64,000 nt of DNA. It comes from Schistosoma mansoni. Its lineage: Eukaryota > Platyhelminthes > Trematoda > Strigeidida > Schistosomatidae. Positions 10,481 through 22,260 of this stretch are shown here, one piece after another. The position numbers and the translations under genes were made by a program. Under the pieces are notes generated by a model. The model was not told the DNA's origin. It was given only the letters and a program-made list of their open reading frames with translations, and did not search any database. The stretch lies in assembly GCF_000237925.1 (NCBI RefSeq), contig NC_031495.1:25996872-26060871 (forward strand), given 5' to 3'. Each line of letters opens with the position of its first letter. Position 1 is the first letter of the stretch.

Positions 10481-12355
10481 TTACTTAGTCCGCTGGTACA
10501 CCACTACGCGCAAAATTGTAAACAAGCGTCAGATGCGAGGACCCCGGGAGAGCTGCAAGATTTAAGGTTACTGTTGTGAACAAAAGCAAGTAGTTTAACA
10601 TTTAAACAGCAAGTGTTAGGCCTTGCTCTTTCGAAACTTGGAGAGAAACAAGCTCACCGTTCCTTTCGAAATCACAGCTTATTTTTTAAGAAAAACGGAG
10701 GCAGCGTAAACTAGTTCGAAGTGTCTGTAAAATATTACTACATCCTTTACTCTTTTTTGTTAGAGTATCATGTAAGTACATAAGGATTAGTCTATTTGGA
10801 ACACTATGAAAATCACTTCCAATTTTTATCTTTTAATACTTCTGCGACTGAATTTCTGGATAATTTTCTAACCGAGATTCTGCCTAGTGACATGACAAAC
10901 AGTTATACTAACCCTGATGTGCTAGCACAAATTTACCTGCTCTTAAACTATGGCAACCTCTAACTGTCAGACTCTTTAGGACTAAAACAACCAAGTAACC
11001 AAACAAATCTTACGGATGGACCAAGGTCTCTAACGATCGCTCAAAGTTAAGGAGGGATAGGAGAGAAGTAGGTCAACTTAAACCAGCTCTTCGTGATAAC
11101 AACAGAAATTGCTACTAATGAAACAATTTGTAGTAATAACATTGAGACTACAAACCCTATGAGAAGCAGTGTTACATTAATTTCGTTGTTTGGAAACGAA
11201 GTTACTGAATAAATTTAAGAGATCCACCAGTGACTAGCCACTAGTTATTTTTGTGTGGATAACTGAGTGTAATGCTACAGTGTTAGCTTTATAGTCTCAG
11301 TTGTTGTCACGTAAACATTCAGAAGTTTGCATTTGGTATACTAAAATTTATAAGTATGGTTTCTGATAGCATCATTCACATGCGTTAACCAACTTGGATT
11401 TCCTTGGAGTTCAGCTATAACGTTTAGCCTTTGGTAGATTTATGAATGGTTTAAAGTTACGCAGAGTGTTGAGTAGGCGAGGGTACCTGACAGCAATAGT
11501 GAAATTAAGACGATTTGATAAGCAAGATCAGAAGTTAACAGAGCAAGGTTACAAACCCGTTACAACGCAACAGTTTAATAATAGCGGTAATCAGCTCTCA
11601 ACTGGCCTTCAAATTCACATTATTGTTTTCAGCCCAAGTGCGGTCATTCGTTTTGTAACATTAAGGTTGTTGAACAAAATATCACAACATGGCCATGAAG
11701 TCGTTAGTTTTGTCATATTAGTATTTCCATGAGAAAGAGGAGTACAGGAAGAGGTTCAGATAAATATATGTATAAATAAATGATCGGAGCTGCAAAAATG
11801 AAAGCAATATAAGGACACGATTATAAGAAGGGGTAAAAGGTGCTTGAGAGGTTGCTGTGTGTGATTAATTCTTGCTACATTAATTCATTCACCATCTTAA
11901 TTTGCAGGTTGAAGTTCAGGCACATAGAAAGACTGTTGTTTTTATTCACTACGCTGAAGAATCAACGATATTTAGGGGGTTTCTGATAACTAGGTCTCTT
12001 AATGAAGTCTCTTAATTGTCTAATGGATAGTTCAGGAGTCAGTGATTCCTGGATTGGGGTATCTGCTTTCGGGTCACGTTAGTTTGTTGGGATGATTTAG
12101 TATGCTTAGTATGTTATAACACTTTGTTATGCTGACCATCATTTTTCTTCTGTGAAGCGAGAACACATTCGTCACGAAAAGGTCGGTATCGTATTGTCTC
12201 TCCTCCATTTAGGTAGTTTCGTACTCTGAAGACGATCTCACTTTTTACTGTTGATTCCTTAGATGTGAAGACCGGTCTAGTTAAAAAATATCCTGTCATT
12301 TTCTGATCAACTGAGGTTGTTGTCCGAATTGCAAGCAGAATAATTCAGGATTCGT
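10481..12355. other. Intergenic DNA, nothing recognised
   Basis: I see no coding region with motifs, no tRNA-like or ribozyme-like structure and no terminal repeats. The open frame at 11442-11732 has no recognisable features. The stretch may be old, unrecognisable transposon DNA. Confidence 0.4.
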
Positions 12356-12359
12356 GATA

Positions 12360-13680
12360 AAGACATACAACAAAAAAACCGTGATTTACATTACCGCCAA
12401 CCTGATATCGAAGTACAGGAACCTTGTGAAGGCTCTTTACTCGAACACTACCAGTCGAGTCAGAGCTTATGGCCACCTGTAATATGATCTAGCAACCTCA
12501 AGTGGTGTCCGGCTGGACTGTTCACTATCTCCATTTTTGTTCAACTTCATCATAGACCTACTGCTAGAAATAACGCACTCGTCGACTGAATTTTCGGGCG
12601 TTTTCTCCTACCAGAAGGTCCATTTGTCGAGTTGGAATACGCAGATGATATAATCCCGTTTGGTGAAGATGCTGGTAAGATGTAGAGTCTTTTGGTAGCG
12701 CTGAGTAACAATGTCAAGATGTTTGAGATACGTTTATCCTCCTTCAAACGCAAATTGTCGCTGCAGAGCTGGCCTGTGTCAACACCTGAACTAAGGATAG
12801 GGAGTGAAGTAGTCGAACACGTCGACAACTTCACTTATCTTGGAAGTGTCTGATCAATCACGATGGTATTGTTGTCTGACGAAATCTCTACACAGACTCA
12901 TAAAGCTCGTTTGGCTTTTCCCAACTTACGTCACCTGTGGTGAGGGCCAGATATCCGTCTACCAATTAAGAAACGAGTGTACTGTTGAGTAATTCACTCT
13001 GTTCTACTTTACGGCTGCAAAACGTGGTCTTCAAGGGTAGAAGATACTCACAAGTTACTAGTATTTGGTCATAGATGTCTTGGAAATATTGGTCTCATCT
13101 GCTGAGATCATCGGGTAAGTAATAGTGAGGTTAGATGCAGGGTAATCGGGAATGATGGTAGGTCAGTTGATGAGGTTGTGAATCTTCATAAACTGAGACG
13201 GTTGGGCCACGTGTTACGTATATCTGAACACCGATTACTGCGACGCGCTACGCTGACTAGTACATGGGATGGCTGGAAGAGAGTTAAGGGCGGCCAAGTC
13301 AAAACGTGGCATCACTCCTTGAAGTCACTAACTTCTAGTCTGAGCCATGTTGGTAGATGCAGACTACTTGGTTGGGGTCCGCGTGACTATCGTAATCAAT
13401 GGTTGGAGACTGGTTGACACGGCTCAGAATCAATCACAATGGCGTAGGTGTATACATTTTTTATCTTCCCTTGAATAGTGGTATTAAAATTGCTCTATAT
13501 CTTCCTAGCAACCAATTCTTTCTTCCTGTACTATATCTTTATATACAGTCCTTTTATATAATACTACCATTGAAGTAACTACTATAAATTCGTTGTTCAT
13601 CTTATTGTGGTAGTGAGGTATGGAAACTTGGACCGATGCATATTTGTGCCTGGTCATACGTTGCAGATGACCGAGTGATT
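12360..13680 (+). mobile_element. SR3/Perere-3-like RTE LINE, 5'-truncated and decayed
   Basis: Plus-strand reverse transcriptase remnants: KALYSNTTSRVRAYGHL, the active site EYADDIIPFGEDAGKM near 12630, STPELRIGSEVVEHVDNFTY, LRRLGHVLRISEHRLLRRA (13190-13255), and WDGWKRVKGGQVKTWHHSLK. It ends with LLGWGPRDYRNQWLET and a 3' UTR that contains GGTGTATACATTTTTTATC and ends near GACCGAGTGA. Many stops and frame changes are present. The same family recurs at 26.1 and 63.8 kb and is a sister of the LINE at 2143-5975. Confidence 0.85.
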
Positions 13681-13689
13681 GATGATCCG

Positions 13690-16320
13690 CCATCAAAAAT
13701 TATTGTCATTTGAGGTTCCGTTATAACTTTTGACCGCCTGGATGTCCTGTAAATGTATAACGTGATGATATCGCCAATTAGAGAGCAGTGAATTATCGAT
13801 CGGATCAGTGACACACGAGACCCGTACGAGCAGTCTAAAGTACTTGTCGGTCATGCTTTCTGCCTAGCCCAGCCAGTTTATTCCAGGATACCAATAACAG
13901 CCTCTGCGGTATGAATCATTATATTTCAAGCATACTGGGTTTATATGCCAAACAGACAGGCCACATCGTACCATAAAATAGAATATAACATTTGTACAAG
14001 ATTTAGCCAAATGTGGCTATGAATAGGGGAGATATTAAACGATAGACGGGGCATAATTCAAGAATGGTAAATCATAAAACAATAGTTCATAAGTCAAAGT
14101 AAAGCTCATAATAATGGCAACATGAATATGGATAGTTCCCGTTATTTAGCAATTATACGACATAAAATATTTGCATAGTATTGGTTCATACATGGATCCC
14201 AAAGTTACCATTCACTATTGTTATCGGGGCATAGCACCCCCCTTTATGAAAGATCAGGAGTTTATATCCGGATCCTAATTTTCCCGAATTTATCCCTCCT
14301 CCCGACGAAAAAGCCTTGTATCATAATATTCCGAAGTTGCATTTAATGTGACTCTATTTACAACATATTTCCCGCATTCAATAGAGAATCTGTTAGAACT
14401 GAATGGATGGTGAGGATTACCATTATTACCACTCACTATTGTTACCGGAACATAACAGGTTCACATTTGCTAATATGTAATAGGCACTGGAGCTCTACGG
14501 ACCCTGGGTTCTGAGTTTCGAATCGTCTCAGCGTAAACCTATTCTTAATATGGCGCTAAACAAGTTGCCATTATCCTTAATTTTCCTGCCACGACCAGTT
14601 CTGGAACACGGTGTACTGAATTTATGAGCACTTGGGACCTTGAAAACGATCCTTCATTTTGATCAAAGGTCAAAGGTAAATGCCCTTCAAATCATTGTTA
14701 ATGGAGTATGAGTACCCGACCAGATTGAATGCTGTCAGCTTACTTCTTACTTAATTTGGCTAGTACAGTAAATTGGGCGTACCTTGAAGTTAACGCGTTC
14801 TGACAACGTAAATAATATTATAAGAAACTTCAACTAAGGTGAAACCTATAATGGTTTCTCTCTATTAAGTCGACAAATAGTAAAGCACTGGAGTTGGCAC
14901 AGTATGCATTTGAAAAACACTTTTCGTACCCGGTGCTAAACTATGTCGACAAACTAGTTGACTCTGAAGATACCACCAGTATTGTAGTTTGACAACTATT
15001 AACCAGTAACACCTTCTATATTCGAATCGTCCCCCAACCAGTTAAGATCAGAAGCGAAAAGATTGGAAAGATATATTTGATGCTTTATCAATATATCGAG
15101 GAGCGGTTGATCTATTCTGGCTAGTGAACATAGGAGATGTTTACCACGCTGTGCTGTAACGTGATCTGGTACGGATTCATGACCGAACGCCTTTAGCTAA
15201 ACGAGTCCACTAAAACTAATGTGGTCAACATCCAATGTCGAACACTTAGAAAGCTATTGATTTTGGGGAATTATTTACAGCTACAACTCATTAGGGCGTC
15301 AGGTTACCTAGAGATATGTTAGAAATCTCGGTACAATAAGATTTTGAAGGCGATATACGTGGTCTATAGCACAACGTTTTGCTAGGATTAAAAGTGATAG
15401 ATGTTCTAGCTCAATTTCAACGCTTTTTTGACTGTTGAGAGCGATTACATCGGAGTTTCTCAGAGAGACATTGAGATCACATATTGCTAAGGTACCACTA
15501 CCAGTCGCTTAACGCATTTAGGAAGACACAGGGAAAGCAGTGTTATGGAGCTTACAAAAGTTTCAGGGTAGCGGGAAATTAGTAAGTTGCCGTGTATTTA
15601 AACAAGTAAAATACCTTTGTCCTTAATTATTTTTGAGTGCTGTTATACACTGACTCATAAATAGCAAGATGAGTGAAAATAATACATGAACCAGTTCTCA
15701 ATCCATGTTAACGAGAGCAAATAAAGAGTACGAACTACATGAGTTAATTCTTGTACCTTTTATTTGAATCTGGACTGTTTTAGATCAGTGTTCTTCATTC
15801 GATGTCAAAGCTGTTCAGTGAATTCTAGGACTGCACAAACACTTAATCTAACATAATATCTTACCACAATAATAAGTTATTTATTCATTAATTTACTTTG
15901 TTTTATTTTATTTTTATCACTCATTTTGCTATACATACATAGTTGTTTATTCTTGTTCTGTGTTCATAAACACGCTTATTAAGCTATTTATGTATTTCGC
16001 GTCTCCTTTATTTCTATTTCCTTAGTTTCTCCCTTTCCTTCAAAATCAATTCAAAATTCTTGTCGAGTACACAGGACCTGGTTTATTATTACTATTCTAT
16101 CATTAATATTTTATTTTCCTTTTCTCTCCTTTCTCAAACATGGCAAATGTAATGCTAACATTATTGAAACTTGTGTATTATTGCATTTTTGAAGAAACTC
16201 GAAATGGTTTCTTCACAACACTTATGTATCCATAATATGTTTGTGAATAATAATAATAATTATATTATTATTGCACAGTCATTCAGGACTCAGACAGAAA
16301 CTGAAATCTTCATGAGCTAA
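13690..16320. other. Intergenic DNA, one short direct repeat only
   Basis: No gene recognised. Two copies of a ~35-bp motif containing CACTCACTATTGTTACCGG (14430s) and its variant CATTCACTATTGTTATCGG (about 14211) lie some 220 bp apart in direct orientation; they could be ends of an unrecognised element. The remainder is featureless to the eye. Confidence 0.4.
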
Positions 16321-16324
16321 ATAC

Positions 16325-16480
16325 AAATCGCAAATAAGCAGAGATAGATGGCGGCTAACAGTGAAATTCGGAACGCGCATTTTGTCTGATTTGGGGCTCG
16401 TCAGTTGGATGTGCCTGCATTCGGAAGTTGTCGTTCTCTTCAGCACCGTTCTCTTCAAACGCCATCGTGTTACCCACTTA
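16325..16480 (-). ncRNA. Decayed Sm-alpha-type hammerhead repeat
   Basis: Read on the minus strand, the segment has ACATCCAACTGACGAGCCCC, a mutated stem II and GCGCGTTCCGAATTTCACTG followed by TTAGCCGCCATC. The order matches the Sm-alpha hammerhead: CTGANGA core (intact as CTGACGA), stem II, GAAA box (here altered to CAAAA) and the conserved CCAC-TAGCCGCCATC flank also seen at 39.9 and 56.1 kb. Self-cleavage is unlikely. Confidence 0.6.
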
Positions 16481-18292
16481 CCTCCTGGGAATATTCAAAT
16501 AACTATTGTAAAAATGAGAGGAAGCGCAAATGTTTCATCATTACAAATATTCGAAAATTATGGGGATGTGTGATAAAGATAAGTGCAGTTGGAATAACAA
16601 GCTAATAATTTCCAGTTTAGGCGTTTCACATCAATGAACTCAAGCGTTCCAGAGAATACAAAAGGGAATGATGAACCCTAAAAGTAAGACATGTAAAGTA
16701 AAACAGGCCATTAAGAAAATTATACCACTCAGCAAGAAGGTAACGGACTAAGTGAACAAGACCAAAGCTCCATAAGAAATAGTAGAAATTGATCGGATAG
16801 GTTTGCTGGATTCACTTCCAAGTCCATATCATTAAGCAATATTATTGGTTGAAAGCCTGATTCTCTAATTTTTTGTGGTGTCTGAAGGGATGAATGCTCA
16901 TTGAAATAAAAGAAAAGTTAAACAGTTAACAGTAAGCTTGGAAATAACGTTATAATGTGATGATTTGAAGTATTTGAATTATAGCACAAACTAGTAATCC
17001 CACAGACAACGCAATTTAACCAAGAAGTACTAGATGAACACGAACGAATGTATTGTATTTGGAATTCGAAATCAAGTAGTCATCAAGTACAAAGGAATCA
17101 TTAGCTCATATAAACACCACACATATACACTGTGTTATTTACTTTAAGGTAGAAGCATTTTCGTGGTAGTGATCTTACGTGTAGAAAGAACTTTAGTGTA
17201 CTCTACAAAGTACCTGTATAAAGTTCTCTAGGCCCTCGACAAAGGGATCCGTGACGTTTCGAAAGTTAAACGATGATTGATATCATTGGTGTCGTGTAAA
17301 CAGACGTACATCACACTGGCAAACAGGACGTTCCTAAAAACTGGGAATGAGAGCTCGGGACAGAGTTCGATGCAGAGTGCTGGTGGATGACTATGCTCCT
17401 CCATGAGGGGTGACAGGTGTAAGTAAGTAACTATTTAAGCACTTCAGCCTCATATTACTTCGATAAACCCAACATAGATTATGTTATTGAACGGAACATT
17501 TACTTTAGTATTTATGCTAATGAACTCAAAACACTGCACTGAACTGTATATTAAAGAAATAACTTTTTGATCATATTATCTCTAATCTAACAAGTGATGA
17601 TGAAGAAAACCCTCTTTCGAATTCGGCATTTCCAGAACTTACCATCACCTTATAGTCACATGATCGTCAGACAATGGTTTTCAGATGCTGAAATATTTTT
17701 TTTATTAGTATTTTGTGCCACAGCCAAGTCATCAAGTTATATGAGATCAGTAAAGTGTTGGAACTTTTAGGCCACACTTTTTCTTAGTTCACTAAGCGTT
17801 TGTAAGAATTTAGATCGACCAAAACGACTCGTAACCTTTGTTTTCGTGAAATCCCTCGTTTCATATGAATATGACAATGTTCTATAATCAAGTCCATCAT
17901 CATAAAAACACTAGATTTTTCCACTAGAATAATGACTCGTGTATGTTTGGGATAGGCCACCAATCAGCCATCGTTCGGTTGCTTAGTGTCCCGCAATCAT
18001 TTTGTAGTCTTGTTTTTCAGAAACTTGTTTTAGGGCTATGGTTATCGGAAATCACTCTGAAGTTCTGGGTGAATGTATGATACACAGCTTTGTAAGTTCG
18101 TCAATTCATATGAACATTTGTAATCGTTTGGAGTCTTGTCGACAGTGGTAGGACCTAAGTAGTGATCTGTAAGTCCATACCACTTAGTATCCACCGAAAA
18201 TTGACGAAGTTAATGAACGTTCATGATAAATATTTCAAAAAAGTGTCTTGGTTCTCATGAGCCCCTGGGAAAATGAGAACGAATAGTTGAAA
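16481..18292. other. Intergenic DNA, nothing recognised
   Basis: AT-rich sequence without supported coding regions. A short motif near 17245-17270 (GGATCCGTGACGTTTCGAAA) recalls 3' ends of retroelements but is too short to assign. Confidence 0.4.
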
Positions 18293-18803
18293 TGATACAT
18301 CATAGCGCAAATTAAATTATGCGTAACTTCTTAGAGCGATTTATGGATTGATGCTATACATACATTCTTATTGTATAACTATTTAGTAACTAGATTATGT
18401 ATGTTCATATTTCTCTCATTATAAGCTTTATTTTGACCTATAGACTATTATTATACGATTTACAATTTTTCAGTTATTCCCAGTTTATTAATTACAGTCT
18501 TCAACAATCATAGCCACTTTTTGGCTTGATCCTGTACAAATACGATTTTTTACTTTATGGTATGATGTGGTCTGGCTGGCTTTTGTATAAATCAGGTATG
18601 CTTGAAATAAATTATTCGCATAGTGGTAGCTGATATTGGTGTTCTGGACTCAACAGCAGGTAAAAAGACTTAAAAGGACGCTAGGCTGCTCATACCGGTC
18701 AATACGTCATTGGTTTGGCAGAGCGCTAAGACAGTGTAAGTCATATTCTGATTGATGAGTAAACCGAGTGATATTCAATCGGGCAAAAAGTCACAATATA
18801 AAA
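18293..18803 (+). mobile_element. LTR remnant, same family as 58014 and 59130
   Basis: About 510 bp aligning along their length with the repeats at 58014-58449 and 59130-59570. Shared blocks are the CAGCCACTTTTTGGCTTGAT-like segment, a GTGGTCTGGCTGGCTTTTGT segment leading to a TATA-like region, TTGAAATAAATTATTCGCAT (polyadenylation-like AATAAA) and TTCTGGACTCAACAG. The order (TATA-like, then AATAAA, then a short tail) is that of an LTR. No internal retroelement genes adjoin it, so it is a solo or fragmentary LTR and old. Confidence 0.6.
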
Positions 18804-19999
18804 TCCAAATTAAGTTTTCTGTTTCCTCATCTTTTCATGCTATATCCACTAAAATTCCGCAACGACAGTTCTGTACTAGTATAAAACACCCAGTTAGAAT
18901 AAAGGATTCAAAATTAACGTCTATATTAATATCAATATTGAATCTTGTAATCGTATCAGAATAATAGACTGTTAACTATAACGAAGTTAAAATGAGCAGT
19001 TGTCACTGAGGTTTCAGAATTTGGATTCCTAAAACGAGTAGATTGTTGACGATAGCACGAATTTAAGCTTAAGATTTAAAGTCGCGGTGGTATCTAGAAT
19101 ACAGAAGTTTTACTTTCGACTCTGAGACAGCTTCATTGTCATCTTCCAGAATGTTTCCCCATAACGTTCATCTATATAAAACATGATTAGTCAAAGTTTT
19201 TTGTTACTGCTAAAACTGAATCTTCTTGTGATTATTTCTTGACGGTAGTTACCTCGTTATGTTTATCAGCGTTGTTCTATTCGTGAATTAAATCCGAAAT
19301 TGAGTTTTTTTTCGGATCAGTAACTCTGTTCCTTAAACACCTATTGACAAAACAAATTTCCAAAGACAAACACACAGGTTATGACAGAAGAAATGCTATG
19401 AAAATATTTTCTAGGTGTTTTATCGGATAATATTGTTACTTATTTATTCTTCCCTCCTATCTTGCGTATTAACTTTGATTCAAGTCCACCATATCGCATT
19501 TTATATTTCCCGAACTTCAATGTCCATAACTTTATGATTTGACATGTTTTAAGACTTATGATTTGGTTTTACCTTTGCATGTTGCCAGGCTATTGATAAA
19601 AATGTAGCGTTTGACTAAGTTCAAGGTTACGGCGTTGTTCAGTTGAAGACTGCTGACATTTAACTGCCTGCTGGAAACGGTTACTCAAATCCTGGCAAAA
19701 AGATATTTGGTCTCATCCTGTTTTGAGTAATGTTATTGATTTTCCGGTATTAAACACCGACTGAATTGAACAAAACGGTTGTGCTTTGAATGCGAGTGAT
19801 ACAAAAGTGCTTTGCATGCTATGCAGGATAAAGTTATGCTGTTTGATCGAATAAACTTTTGTTTTTTAACCCTGTGTTCAGATTAAATACTGTAAATTTG
19901 GTAATTAATCGGGTTATCGGACAAATTTAGTTTCACCTAACTTTAGAAGCATACTAGATCTGAATAGAGGGCTAAGACATTTTTTAAAAGTACGTACAA
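18804..19999. other. Intergenic DNA, nothing recognised
   Basis: No gene or repeat was recognised. Short open frames have no motifs. Confidence 0.4.
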
Positions 20000-20275
20000 A
20001 AAATCTACTATTTCTTGTATATGTTTAAATAAATTTTNNNNNNNNNNNNNNNNNNNNNNNNNNNNNNNNNNNNNNNNNNNNNNNNNNNNNNNNNNNNNNN
20101 NNNNNNNNNNNNNNNNNNNNNNNNNNNNNNNNNNNNNNNNNNNNNNNNNNNNNNNNNNNNNNNNNNNNNNNNNNNNNNNNNNNNNNNNNNNNNNNNNNNN
20201 NNNNNNNNNNNNNNNNNNNNNNNNNNNNNNNNNNNNNATAGGAAAATTTATTTAAACATATACAAGAATTAGTAG
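20000..20275. repeat. Inverted repeat around a 200-N assembly gap
   Basis: Bases 20038-20237 are N. Directly left is CTTGTATATGTTTAAATAAA and directly right is its reverse complement TTTATTTAAACATATACAAG, with similarity extending to CTACTA / TAGTAG outside. The gap therefore sits in the middle of a palindrome of at least 35 bp per arm, which probably explains the assembly break. Confidence 0.85.
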
Positions 20276-20446
20276 TTACTTGTAATGAATTATACCTTAC
20301 TACTATAGCAAATAGAGTAGAAGTCATGAGAAAATAATAAAACAAAAACTGGCCACTATCCAACATTTTATTTGAATTTCATGGAATTCTATATAACATG
20401 GTAGAAAAGATTCATATTTCAGATGGATGGTTTTAATGGAGTTTTG

Positions 20447-21209
20447 AGCGAGACTATAATTCATGGACGGCCTTTGAACGAATCTCAAGTGGCCTTGAGA
20501 AGTACAAGCCAATTAGAAGACAGTTATTATACAGGAGAAATATGTCATACAAAACCAAACAATTAAAATGGATACACTTCTTTCATGTGGTCCAAAAACT
20601 TGTCAAGGTTAGAAAAAGGTTCGAAGGTTCCAAAATCGTAATGCATAAAGTAGACGAACTCATCCATATGGCTCTATCATAGTCGGTCTCTGGAGCCATG
20701 AAAAGGTCACAAAAACCCTCTCAGCCTCGACTGCATAGCTTCATTATTGTTTGTGTGTACTCCGGGTTGTGTAAGTTTATCATTTTTATTATGGATATGT
20801 CCCTACAATGCTCATACCACTGAAGAACCGAAGCTTCAGTAACATCTGCGATTATTGCAGCCAATATTACTGGTACTTTTAATATACAATTCGCGGCAAC
20901 TATTATAATATGCTTTAGTCTCAATCTGGATCGAGCGATAAAGTTTCCTATTCTAGCAAATGTCTTCCTTCAACATATATTACATCGAAGGACAACATCA
21001 CAATAGTCTGCACAAAGTCCACGAGTCATTTAATACCCTCAATTACAAATACAGGAACTTCTTAGTAGTTTCATTTGTTGTAGCCGCTTAATTGTCAAGT
21101 CTTCTCTGTAGACCGATCGTATATGAGCATCAGGTACTGAAATTGGCGCCATGACCTTGAAATCTCTCAAACGCTTCTGATTGGCTCGTCCATAAATTAG
21201 AGTCTCGCA
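20447..21209 (-). mobile_element. Merlin-family DNA transposon with transposase remnant
   Basis: 763-bp element with terminal inverted repeats of about 25 bp (left GCGAGACTATAATTCATGGA, right complement GCGAGACTCTAATTTATGGA) and an exact 8-bp duplication GAGTTTTG on both sides (20439-20446 and 21210-21217). Merlin elements are known to make 8-9-bp duplications. The minus strand carries transposase pieces: VTEASVLQWYEHCRDI, and near the end MDEFVYFMHYDFGTFEP then FSNLDKFLDHMKEVYPF before a TAA stop (20565-20563), resembling the C-terminal end of IS1595/Merlin transposases. The catalytic middle is missing or unrecognisable, so this is an internally deleted, dead copy. Confidence 0.75.
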
Positions 21210-21538
21210 GAGTTTTGTTCTCTCATAACCAAATCATTCAGCTTAGAGAATAAAACTTCATCAAAATTCTAAATAAAATTTATATATTTGAAATTTATAT
21301 CTGAATTAAATTTGAGTTAATCATATAAGAGAGATACAATAAGTTTAGAAGATCTATTATTATTTACACAAATAACCAATCAAATAAGAATATTCCAATA
21401 AAGTACATTTAAGTGATCTGATAATCAATACGCATTTAATGTACTTTCAATTCAATCGTTTTATTTCATTAATATGATTCCTATTAAACGTGTATTGTTA
21501 TGTAATCAATCATCGAATCCTTCTTTATATTTTATCCA

Positions 21539-21865
21539 TTATTTCCTCCATAAATTTTTGATATTTCTTATATATAATTGATTATTCTCTTTAATAATAG
21601 TTTCATTATTATTATTATTATGAATAAGAAGTGAAAATGGATTAGAACGCCAAAAATTATTTTGTTTAAGAAAATTAATTGTTTTAATAATTTTTTCATA
21701 TGATGGTATAATTTGATTGTTACTATGTATTATTGCATTGATAACAACAGTTTCTGAATGAATCCAATCAATTATTTCATCAAAATCATCGAAATTTTCT
21801 TTCCATATTGTTTTACATATTGAATTCCAATAAAATTTTTCTATTAATATATCTATACTACTCAT
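21539..21865 (-). CDS. Unassigned AT-rich open frame, 108 residues
   Basis: Begins with a true ATG and runs 108 codons (MSSIDILIEKFYWNSICKTI at the start; SFLLIH-like and Asn-rich stretch near residue 85; ends NIKNLWRK). Composition is Ile/Asn/Lys-rich like many schistosome genes, and the N-terminal 75 residues look like a folded helical segment (WKENFDDFDEIIDWIHSETV). I do not recognise a family. It could be a single-exon gene, one exon of a larger gene, or a chance frame in a very AT-rich stretch. Confidence 0.3.
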   Translation of the reverse strand: MSSIDILIEKFYWNSICKTIWKENFDDFDEIIDWIHSETVVINAIIHSNNQIIPSYEKIIKTINFLKQNNFWRSNPFSLLIHNNNNNETIIKENNQLYIRNIKNLWRK

Positions 21866-22260
21866 TAGATCTTTTTTTTTAATATTTTGTTTTAATTATT
21901 TTATTTCATAAGATTAATATATTAAATATTTTAATCGATATTTATTGATTTCAAATAAATCAATAAATGTATCTTTTAAAATTATGGTATGAATATTGAA
22001 TTATTAATTGATCAATAATCAATACAATTCAAACTAGGCTACACTTTTTTTATTTTTCCTTAAAAAAAATCACTTTCAGAGTTTAACTGCCAAATGTATT
22101 CGATTGTTATACTTGAATGAAATAAATACTAAACGTTTCATTATAAATTTAATGAAAACTTTAAAGATAATAAATATTTTTTTGTAGTGTAAAACTATAA
22201 ATTTTGAAGTATTTGTAAAACTAGGATCATTGAGAAGATAAATTATGAAGCTGAAGCTGC
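21866..22260. other. Very AT-rich spacer
   Basis: Mostly A/T with no recognised gene or repeat. Confidence 0.4.

Noticed and set aside
14205-14465. Pair of ~35-bp direct repeats as possible LTR ends
   Set aside because: Too short, no TG/CA ends, no target duplication; kept only as a remark.
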